Source: Cellvibrio mixtus subsp. mixtus J3-8
GTDB taxonomy: Bacteria > Pseudomonadota > Gammaproteobacteria > Pseudomonadales > Cellvibrionaceae
DNA length: 64,000 nucleotides
Direction of reading: 5' to 3'
Assembly (NCBI RefSeq): GCF_000766945.1
Contig: NZ_ALBT01000067.1
Coordinates: 30,534-94,533, forward strand
The notes beneath the pieces were generated by a model. The model was not told the origin of the DNA and did no database searches. It saw only the letters and a list, made by a program, of their open reading frames with translations. The translations under genes were made by a program, and so were the position numbers. Of this stretch, positions 24,734-32,149 are shown piece after piece (within the stretch, counting starts at the first letter, position 1; every line of letters starts with the position of its first letter).

Positions 24734-27511
24734 ATGATTTACTCATCCATCGGGAAGTATGTGCTTCCCTGCGTTCTTGTTTCATTAGTGGCGGGTTGTG
24801 GCAGTGGGGGCGGCGGCAGTAAACCTTCCGGCGGGCCAGCCAGCACCAGTAGCTCAGCGGCAGTCAGTTTGTCCTCAATCTCCGTATCGTCATCTTCATC
24901 GACACCGGTAGCTGCGAGCTCATCTGTGGCGAATACGGCAAATAAGATGGTGCCCTTTGTTTTGCCTTATGACGATGCTACCGGCGGAATTACCCAATCG
25001 GGTGCATTACTGAACCATTTACCCGCTGGTAAATTTGGTGCGGTCAAGGTAGATGGCCTGGGGCATTTTGCTGTGGGAGGCGAGCGCATTCGCTTTCTGG
25101 GCGTAAATATCACGGCCAGCTCAACAGTCACAGCAAAGGCCAATGCGGAAAAGGTCGCGAAACGTTTGGCGAAATTTGGTGTGAACCTGGTGCGTTTCCA
25201 TCATATGGATAACAACTTCGGGGCTAAAAGTATTATCAACTATGCCGCAGGCAATAGTCGTTCACTCGATGCTGATAACCTCGACAAGCTGGATTATTTT
25301 ATCCATCAGCTGAAACTCAATGGTATTTATTCCAATATTAATTTAATTAACTCGCGCGAATTTTCTGCTGCCGATGGTTTGCCGGCGGATATCAATCAGC
25401 TCAATTGGAAACAGCGTCATGTGTTGGGCTATGTATCTCCGGCTTTTCGCAATCTGGAAAAAGAATTTGCTACCCAATTGCTCAATCATAAAAATCCCTA
25501 CACCGGCTTAACCTATGCGGAAGATCCTGCCGTTGCTTTTGTCGAAATCAATAATGAAAACGGGATTTTCCAGCAGTATTACGATGGTTCTATCGATAAA
25601 TGGCCGCAAACTTTTAGTGTGATGTTGAATGGGCGCTGGAATAATTGGCTCGCAGCCAAATATGCATCGACGCAATTACTGGAGGCAGGTTGGGGGGCGA
25701 TTGATCAACCGCTCGGGACTGAAATATTAGCCAATAATAATTTTGCCATCGGCACAACGGGTTGGAATGTCGAGCAGCACGATACTGCAAAGGCCGTTGC
25801 TACAACGGGCACATTTGATGGTCGCACCGGTGTGGAACTAAAAGTGACACAAACTGGCCCGGCAAGTTGGAACGTGCAATTGAACCAGGGCAACCTTGCG
25901 ATTGTAAAAGACCAGGTTTACACCTTGGGTTTTTGGGCCAAGGCGGAGACCAATCGCCAGCTTGGTGTAGCGCTGGGGCTAGCTTACGCTCCCTGGACTA
26001 CATTGGTGGAGCGTAATTATTCACTGGCGACTAATTGGAAATATTTTGAAACGAATTTTATTGCGAGCCGGAGCGATAACAACCTACGCATCAACTTCAA
26101 CGGTTTTGGTAACCAACTGGCGACCGTTTATATCGGCGATGTCAGTTTCAGGGCGGGTGGCAGCCTCGGGAAATTGCCGGCGGGGCAAACGCTGGAGGCA
26201 AAAAATATCGGCAACAATTTACGTTCAGTGGGATACACGAGCGGACGAGATAAAGATTGGGCTGATTTTTTGCGTGAATTGGAAACCGCTTATTGGGCGG
26301 ATATGAAAAGCCACATTAAAACCACCGTGGGTTTTAGCGGTTTGATTACCGGCACGGCAATCATGAACACGCCGCCAGGCACACACCGGCAATTTGATTT
26401 CGCCGATGCCCACGCTTATTGGCAGCATCCGGTATTTCCAACGGCGGATTGGGATGCGGTGAATTGGACCGTAGAAAATCAATCGATGGTGAATATCTTT
26501 AGCAACACGCTAACGTCGCTCGCGAAGCAGCGCATCCACGGATTGCCATTCACTATTTCCGAATACCAACATTCATCGCCCAATATCTATGGTAGTGAAG
26601 GTCCGCTTTTAGTAGCTGCTTACGGTGCGTTGCAGGATTGGGACGGTATCATGATGTTCGCTTATGATTCGGGCCCGAACGACGATTGGAGCCAGGGTTA
26701 TTTCAGCGATTTTTTCAGCATGAATGCACACCCAACCAAAATGGCCAATATGTTAGTGGCAGCCAATATGTTCCGGCGTGGTGATGTTGCAGCGGCACAT
26801 AGCCAATTGTTGATGAATTTTGATCCGGCAACTGAATTGAATGTTCTTGCGAGCAAAGGCAGCGGCTGGAATGTTGCCAATGGCTCTCACCTGAATGTAC
26901 CCGACGATATTCCACTTACCAAACGTTTTGCACTGGATGTGAGTGCAATTCCGCACGGGCAAAGTGTTGCGCCTGCGGCCAGTAATCAAAACCGGTTAAC
27001 CTCGGATACTGGCGAGCTGGTATGGAATCTTGCCCAGGCAAATCAAGGGTTGGTAACTATTAATACCGCAAAAACCAAAGCGTTGGTTGGATTCATCAAT
27101 AACCGTGCTGTGACATTGGGTAATGTAGGTATCAAGGTTGCGGCAACTGCGAATAACTGGGCAACGGTTTCGCTGACTGCACAACAGGGTAGTTTTGCTG
27201 ACCTCAACAGCGCAGCCAACATATTAGTTGTGGCCACCGGTAATACGGAAAATACAAATATGCAATGGAAAAGCGCCGCCAAAAATTCTGTCGGTACCAA
27301 CTGGGGAACTGCGCCAACGTTAGTGGAGGTTATTCCGGTTGCGCTCGATCTGCCTTACGCAAGCACGCGCACCAAAGCCTGGATCCTGGATGAAACCGGC
27401 CAGCGTAAAACAGAATTGACTGTGATTGATAATGCAGGAAAAGCGCAATTAATATTGAATGGCAACACCGCCAGCCTCTGGTATGAAATTGCGGTAGGCG
27501 CGGCGAATTAG
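24734..27511 (+). CDS. Lipoprotein glycoside hydrolase (clan A, GH5-like) with nested carbohydrate-binding domain
   Basis: A 925-residue lipoprotein: lipobox LVAGC (Cys22), a Gly then a polyserine linker (about 35-68) typical of Cellvibrio-group enzymes, and a TIM-barrel catalytic domain (about 72-660). The acid/base is probably Glu275 in VEINNEN and the nucleophile Glu610 in FTISEYQHS, with an invariant-type DAHAYW strand near 558. A jelly-roll CBM4/9-like domain (about 330-475, ending VYIGDVSF) sits between the two catalytic motifs, so it interrupts the barrel. The C-terminal 200 residues form a beta-rich module. It probably acts on a polysaccharide at the cell surface; the exact substrate and GH subfamily are not determined. 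Confidence 0.8.
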   Translation: MIYSSIGKYVLPCVLVSLVAGCGSGGGGSKPSGGPASTSSSAAVSLSSISVSSSSSTPVAASSSVANTANKMVPFVLPYDDATGGITQSGALLNHLPAGKFGAVKVDGLGHFAVGGERIRFLGVNITASSTVTAKANAEKVAKRLAKFGVNLVRFHHMDNNFGAKSIINYAAGNSRSLDADNLDKLDYFIHQLKLNGIYSNINLINSREFSAADGLPADINQLNWKQRHVLGYVSPAFRNLEKEFATQLLNHKNPYTGLTYAEDPAVAFVEINNENGIFQQYYDGSIDKWPQTFSVMLNGRWNNWLAAKYASTQLLEAGWGAIDQPLGTEILANNNFAIGTTGWNVEQHDTAKAVATTGTFDGRTGVELKVTQTGPASWNVQLNQGNLAIVKDQVYTLGFWAKAETNRQLGVALGLAYAPWTTLVERNYSLATNWKYFETNFIASRSDNNLRINFNGFGNQLATVYIGDVSFRAGGSLGKLPAGQTLEAKNIGNNLRSVGYTSGRDKDWADFLRELETAYWADMKSHIKTTVGFSGLITGTAIMNTPPGTHRQFDFADAHAYWQHPVFPTADWDAVNWTVENQSMVNIFSNTLTSLAKQRIHGLPFTISEYQHSSPNIYGSEGPLLVAAYGALQDWDGIMMFAYDSGPNDDWSQGYFSDFFSMNAHPTKMANMLVAANMFRRGDVAAAHSQLLMNFDPATELNVLASKGSGWNVANGSHLNVPDDIPLTKRFALDVSAIPHGQSVAPAASNQNRLTSDTGELVWNLAQANQGLVTINTAKTKALVGFINNRAVTLGNVGIKVAATANNWATVSLTAQQGSFADLNSAANILVVATGNTENTNMQWKSAAKNSVGTNWGTAPTLVEVIPVALDLPYASTRTKAWILDETGQRKTELTVIDNAGKAQLILNGNTASLWYEIAVGAAN

Positions 27512-27589
27512 TGTTGTGCCGCGATAAAATAATGTTGCCATGATAATATCCATCCCCTGAGCCAGGCACCAAAGCGCAGGGGATTTTGC

Positions 27590-29404
27590 GTGACCGATTC
27601 CGACAATTCCAATAAAACCCAGATACGATCTGACCAGTCCGAGGGCGCAGCCCGGGGTGCTGTGCCGGATACATTCGATAATCCTCAAATTACGCATTAT
27701 TCTGCTTCCCATAATCATTCTGCCGGTTTTGCGCAGGCGCGCGAATTGGTGAAACAGTCACAAACCGGTAAGGGCCTGCTGCTAAAAAAACGTTTTCTGC
27801 TGGAGGATGTGCTCGGTCATGGCGGCATGGGTACAGTCTATAAAACCAAGGATTTGCGTAAAGTCGAAGCGGAAGATCCTAATCCCTACATCGCTACCAA
27901 AGTATTGAACAAGGATTTCAAGGATCATCCTGATGCGTTTGTGACCTTGCAGCAAGAAACCGCGAAATCCCAAACCCTGGCGCACCCGAATATCGTGACG
28001 GTCCACGATTTTGATCGCGATGGCGACACGCTATTTATGACCATGGAATTGCTGGATGGCCAGCCGCTGGATCAATTGCTAAAAGCACAACGCAACAAAG
28101 GTTTGCCGAAAGAACAGGTTTGGAGAATCACGCGCGATTTGTGCGCGGCATTGGCCTATGCGCATCAACGCCAATTAATTCATGCGGATTTCAAACCGGG
28201 GAATATTTTTGTCAATCGCGATGGTTCTGCCAAGGTGCTGGATTTTGGTATTGCGCGCGCAGCAACACGCGAAGCACAAAAACATGCATTCGATGCGGGG
28301 CAATTAGGTGCGTTGACACCGGCTTATGCCACTATCGAAATGATAAAAGATGAACCCCTCAGCTTTAGTGATGATGTATATGCTCTGGCCTGCGTGGTAT
28401 ATGAAATGCTCGCGGGGCGCCACCCTTACAATAATCGTTCGGCGTTGCAGGCACATGAACAACAAATGCAACCCAAGCGTTTGGATTGTTTGAGCTCGCG
28501 TGAATGGAAAGTATTAAGTCGCGGCCTGGTGCCAGTGAAATCCGGACGCTATCAAAACATTACACAATTTGCCGATGAATTGTTTCCCAAACGCAATCCC
28601 ATTTTGCTCACGGCGGCGCTGGGCTTTGCCGTAGTGTCGTTAGCCGGTGCAGGATGGTTTGGTTATAGCCAGCACCAGGCAAAACAACATTTGCAAAAAA
28701 CTATCGCTGAAAAAATGACGGCGGCCCAAACCTGTTTTGCATTGCAAAATTTTGATTGCACTATTGAACAGAGTTTGGTTGCAACTAATCTCGATCCAAC
28801 AAATAGCGTTGCTGCACAATTGCTTGCCACAGCCCAAACCGCGAAAGAGCAACGTGCAAATGATGAGCGAGTGCGTGAACTTATTGCGGAAGCACAACAT
28901 TGCTTGCATCAGCAGGATCTGGATTGTGCAACCCTGTTTTTACAAAAAGCGGAAGCTATTGGCTTGCACAATTCACAAGTAGTCAGTTTTCACGAAGCCT
29001 TAAGTGTGGCCCGTGCACAACAAGCACAATCTACTGCACAGAAACAATTAGTTATTAACTCGGCACTAACACGCGCGCAGAATTGTTTGTCAAATAAAGA
29101 TTATTCCTGCGCGGTAAATAGTGCTAATGCAGTATTGGAACAGGATGCCGCCAATGCGCGGGCTGTTGAAGTAAAACAAGCGGCAACCCTGGCACAAGGG
29201 CAGGCACGTGAGTTGGCTGAAAGGATTAACCGGTTAATGGACGATGCAAATAATTGCATGGAAAAGAAAAATTATTCCTGTGCAATCGCCAAAGCTGAAT
29301 CGGTATTGGAACTGGATGTGACTTATCAACCTGCATCCGCATTAAAAGACCGGGCACAGGAAATCCAGCGTAAACTGAAAGAAACCGGTTTTATCATTAA
29401 ATAA
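27590..29404 (+). CDS. Transmembrane Ser/Thr protein kinase with four Cys-x7-Cys TPR-like repeats
   Basis: A 604-residue kinase starting at GTG 27590 (AGGGGA upstream). The Hanks-type domain (about 65-335) has GHGGMG (76-81), Lys104, HADFKPGN (198-205, catalytic Asp200) and DFG (218-220). The HRD Arg is replaced by Ala, making it a non-RD kinase. One membrane helix (about 337-358) follows, then four tandem alpha-helical repeats, each with a Cys pair spaced exactly C-x7-C: 382/390, 438/446, 499/507 and 556/564. If exported, the pairs could form disulfides in the periplasm, giving a sensor. It stands alone except for the small exported protein 32 bases downstream. Confidence 0.88.
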   Translation: MTDSDNSNKTQIRSDQSEGAARGAVPDTFDNPQITHYSASHNHSAGFAQARELVKQSQTGKGLLLKKRFLLEDVLGHGGMGTVYKTKDLRKVEAEDPNPYIATKVLNKDFKDHPDAFVTLQQETAKSQTLAHPNIVTVHDFDRDGDTLFMTMELLDGQPLDQLLKAQRNKGLPKEQVWRITRDLCAALAYAHQRQLIHADFKPGNIFVNRDGSAKVLDFGIARAATREAQKHAFDAGQLGALTPAYATIEMIKDEPLSFSDDVYALACVVYEMLAGRHPYNNRSALQAHEQQMQPKRLDCLSSREWKVLSRGLVPVKSGRYQNITQFADELFPKRNPILLTAALGFAVVSLAGAGWFGYSQHQAKQHLQKTIAEKMTAAQTCFALQNFDCTIEQSLVATNLDPTNSVAAQLLATAQTAKEQRANDERVRELIAEAQHCLHQQDLDCATLFLQKAEAIGLHNSQVVSFHEALSVARAQQAQSTAQKQLVINSALTRAQNCLSNKDYSCAVNSANAVLEQDAANARAVEVKQAATLAQGQARELAERINRLMDDANNCMEKKNYSCAIAKAESVLELDVTYQPASALKDRAQEIQRKLKETGFIIK

Positions 29405-29436
29405 CGATGTAAATAACTTTCTTGGGGCAGGGGTAT

Positions 29437-30117
29437 ATGAAATCCAGATTATTGGTTGCGATTATTGCGTATGCACTGGTGAACCCGGTTGTAGCATTTA
29501 GCCTTAAGGATTTGAAAGATAATATTGACCGTTCTTATAAATGTAAAAGCGGTGATCAAGGCTGTAAAAACCGCGAACATTTAAAGGCTGCTGCACGTGT
29601 AGCTGCGGTTGCGGTCGCGGTAACGTTAATTACTAAAATGATTATTAATTATCGCTCTGAGCGTATTGCGAAAGAAGAACAGGTGAGCGAAGAGTACAAA
29701 GCCAAAAACAAAAATTTACCGACGCAATCGGTAGTCACTGAATATCAAACCAAAACTATTCCGGGCAATGTGGTTACACCCGGGCAAGAGGTGATCATTC
29801 AATCTGATATCGTAGTTGTTCCCGGCACACGGCAAAAAACAGCATTGATCGAAGAACGTATTGCTATTTATGACAATGAAGATAACACCAGGGAGCTAAA
29901 AAATTTTACCAAACTGGTAAATGGGAAAACTAAAGCTGGCGGGCGTTATAAAAATGAATTTTCGTTTACCTTGCCGGAGGGATTGCCGCAGGGCGTTTAT
30001 CCGATCAAAACCGAGTTGCTCTTGAATGGGGTGGTTGTGAATACGGCAAATAATGATATCCAGCTGGTAATGCATGTTGATAGTTTTGGTGATGGGCAGT
30101 TGGTGGCGATAAATTAA
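29437..30117 (+). CDS. Exported protein of unknown function, kinase partner candidate
   Basis: A 226-residue protein, ATG 29437 behind GGGGCAGGGG. It has a signal peptide (residues 1-20, ending VVAF), a Cys pair in YKCKSGDQGCKN, a hydrophobic segment (about 52-70) and a beta-rich C-terminal part (about 90-226) reminiscent of Ig-like periplasmic folds, ending in a VMHVDSFGDGQ motif. No family was recognised. It follows the kinase gene by 32 bases on the same strand, so co-transcription is likely and an extracytoplasmic input or target role for the kinase is a reasonable but untested guess. Confidence 0.6.
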   Translation: MKSRLLVAIIAYALVNPVVAFSLKDLKDNIDRSYKCKSGDQGCKNREHLKAAARVAAVAVAVTLITKMIINYRSERIAKEEQVSEEYKAKNKNLPTQSVVTEYQTKTIPGNVVTPGQEVIIQSDIVVVPGTRQKTALIEERIAIYDNEDNTRELKNFTKLVNGKTKAGGRYKNEFSFTLPEGLPQGVYPIKTELLLNGVVVNTANNDIQLVMHVDSFGDGQLVAIN

Positions 30118-30145
30118 ATGGTCGAATAATTCGATAGACTATATT

Positions 30146-30182
30146 AATTCATAGGATGCAATTTTATTGTCTCCTATGAATT
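30146..30182. repeat. Inverted repeat AATTCATAGGA-15-TCCTATGAATT overlapping the murU stop
   Basis: A perfect 11-bp inverted repeat with a 15-base loop lies between convergent genes; its right arm contains the end of murU. It could terminate both transcripts, though it lacks a run of T after either arm. Confidence 0.5.
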
Positions 30183-30863
30183 AAGGAAATTGTTTAATTG
30201 CTGCAATCGTTCCGGCGTTCCCACATCGCTCCAGTATCCGTAATGAACCTGTCCGCGCAACTGTTGTTGTGCGATGGCGTGGCGAAAGGTTTCAACCAGC
30301 GGAAATTTTTCGCGCTTATTGGGATAATCAGACACCAGTGCAGGTTTTAACAAGCTGATACCTGCAAATGTGAAACGGTGCAGATGATTTTTTTGTGCAT
30401 CTTCCAGTAATAATCCGGAGTCATCCAATGCGAAATCGCCGTGTGGATGAAATGCCGGATTAGGCACCAATAATAAATGCCCCGATTGGGTAGTATTTAA
30501 TGGCGTTGTTACAACATCATTAAATTCAATATCGCACCAGACATCGCCGTTGATTAATAAAAAGGTGTCTTTGCCTAATAAATCCAGTGCACGCAAAATC
30601 GCCCCGCCGGTTTCTAGCGGTTCAGGTTCTTGCGAGTAATGGATATGCAGATTCCAGCGTTTACCATCGCCAAGGTGCATGCGAATTTTTTCACCAAGGT
30701 AGGCGAGGTTGATAATAACTTCGTGAATACCCGCACGTTGCAAATTTTCCAGATGATATTCAATCAATGGTTTATTGCCGGCGCAAAGCAACGGCTTTGG
30801 TGTGTGATCAGTCAGGGGGCGCATGCGGTTACCCAGGCCCGCAGCAAGGATCATAGCTTTCAT
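30174..30863 (-). CDS. murU: N-acetylmuramate alpha-1-phosphate uridylyltransferase
   Basis: A 229-residue nucleotidyltransferase with the signature MILAAGLGNRMRPLTD...PKPLL at the N-terminus, a LLINGDVW metal-binding Asp near 103-110, and WSDVGTPERL near the C-terminus. The adjacent aminoglycoside-phosphotransferase-like kinase (AmgK) identifies it as MurU: AmgK phosphorylates MurNAc at C1 and MurU makes UDP-MurNAc, a peptidoglycan recycling route found in Pseudomonas that bypasses de novo synthesis. It overlaps amgK by 4 bases. Without that neighbour it would be called a mannose-1-phosphate guanylyltransferase-like protein. Confidence 0.85.
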   Translation of the reverse strand: MKAMILAAGLGNRMRPLTDHTPKPLLCAGNKPLIEYHLENLQRAGIHEVIINLAYLGEKIRMHLGDGKRWNLHIHYSQEPEPLETGGAILRALDLLGKDTFLLINGDVWCDIEFNDVVTTPLNTTQSGHLLLVPNPAFHPHGDFALDDSGLLLEDAQKNHLHRFTFAGISLLKPALVSDYPNKREKFPLVETFRHAIAQQQLRGQVHYGYWSDVGTPERLQQLNNFLNS

Positions 30864-31921
30864 GGCCGATCTCCAGCGGTGCGATAATCGCTATACCAAG
30901 GTTGTTGCTGCGCGATAGGTAAGAGTTTTTGTGTAAACCAGGTGGCAAATTCCTGCAGTTCCGGATATTGGCTGGCAACTTCCAATGCGTAGCGAATAAC
31001 GAGTGGCAAATCTTGTAGGTAACCGGATTTGTTATCGCGCAATTGCAACCGCGCAAAAATACCCAGCACTTTTATATGGCGTTGCAAGCCCAGCCAATCA
31101 AACCAGCGCAGGAATTCTTGTTCACTGACGTTCGGGATTTGTTGTAGTGCGATTGCGCGTTGTCGATAGTAGAGTGCCCATCGCGTCACTTGGGTGGTTG
31201 GCCAGCGCACATAACAATCGCGCAGGAGCGATACCAGATCGTAGGTTACTCCACCCCAGAGTGCGCCCTGGAAATCAATAACACCAAGGGCACCATCGCT
31301 GCGTACCAATAAATTGCGGGAATGATAATCGCGATGGACAAAACCTTGTGGTTGGTTGAGGGCGTTGTCTTCCAGCTCGATAAAGAGTTGGTCAAGATAT
31401 TGTTGTTCTGTTCCATTAAGTGAATAGCCGAGCAGCTTGCCAGCAAACCATTCCGTAAAAATTTCCAACTCCCGCCGCAAGAGCGCGCGGTCATAGCGCG
31501 GGATAAGCTCAGGCTGGTCATCGCTCTGATGGAGCTGTAAGAGGGTATCGATTGCCTGCGTATAAAATTGGTCGGCATTAGTCCCATCGACTGCGCGAAA
31601 GAACAATTTATCACCCATATCCTCAACTAATAAAAACCCCTGTTCCGGATTTGCAGCAAGGATTTCCGGGCTATGTACCTTTTGATTGCGCAGAAGCCGG
31701 GCGATGGCTATGAATTGATGGCTGTCTTCCGTAGCGGGTGGCGCATCTACTGCGAGCCATTGCGAGGGTTGTTGAAAACGGAAGTAACGGCGAAAACCGG
31801 CATCGCTTCCCAGGCTTTGCAACTCTATGGGATGCCAGCTGTCAGGTGTATTAAGGGTTACCCAGTTGGCAAGTGCTGACTTTCGGGGATCATTAGGGGG
31901 TTGTGGTATGGTGTCGTTCAT
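30860..31921 (-). CDS. amgK: N-acetylmuramate/N-acetylglucosamine anomeric kinase
   Basis: A 353-residue kinase of the aminoglycoside phosphotransferase fold: a GYFLVEDMGDK-like hinge (QGFLLVEDMGD), FVHRDYHSRNLLV catalytic loop and VIDFQGALWG DFG-equivalent. AmgK phosphorylates MurNAc and GlcNAc at the anomeric carbon. It forms an operon with murU (ATGA overlap) and is divergent from lptD, the conserved arrangement in Pseudomonas. Role: feeds recovered peptidoglycan sugars back into wall synthesis. Confidence 0.87.
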   Translation of the reverse strand: MNDTIPQPPNDPRKSALANWVTLNTPDSWHPIELQSLGSDAGFRRYFRFQQPSQWLAVDAPPATEDSHQFIAIARLLRNQKVHSPEILAANPEQGFLLVEDMGDKLFFRAVDGTNADQFYTQAIDTLLQLHQSDDQPELIPRYDRALLRRELEIFTEWFAGKLLGYSLNGTEQQYLDQLFIELEDNALNQPQGFVHRDYHSRNLLVRSDGALGVIDFQGALWGGVTYDLVSLLRDCYVRWPTTQVTRWALYYRQRAIALQQIPNVSEQEFLRWFDWLGLQRHIKVLGIFARLQLRDNKSGYLQDLPLVIRYALEVASQYPELQEFATWFTQKLLPIAQQQPWYSDYRTAGDRP

Positions 31922-32149
31922 TGATGGCCTGATTGTGCCTAGGGTAAATGCGCAAGTAAGTTATGGCGATAGATTCTACCCGAGTCATGATGCTTTCCCC
32001 AATGCATTGCTTTTGCCCAATTCATTCCCAGTACAGACGGTTTCCAGTAGAATCGCAGCAATTTTTTCGGCGGCAACTTTTTCAGGCGCCTGTTGACTCA
32101 ATCAAGTGAATAAAACAATTGATGGCAGCGCGCGTATCCGCCCGCCAGT
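31922..32149. other. Divergent promoter region amgK / lptD
   Basis: The 228 bases between the divergent starts should hold both promoters. No clear sigma-E-type pair could be identified by eye. No reading frame or RNA was recognised. Confidence 0.4.

Noticed and set aside
24840..24935. Repeat-like Ser codon tract in the glycoside hydrolase gene
   Set aside because: It is a polyserine linker of the lipoprotein, not a mobile or regulatory repeat.
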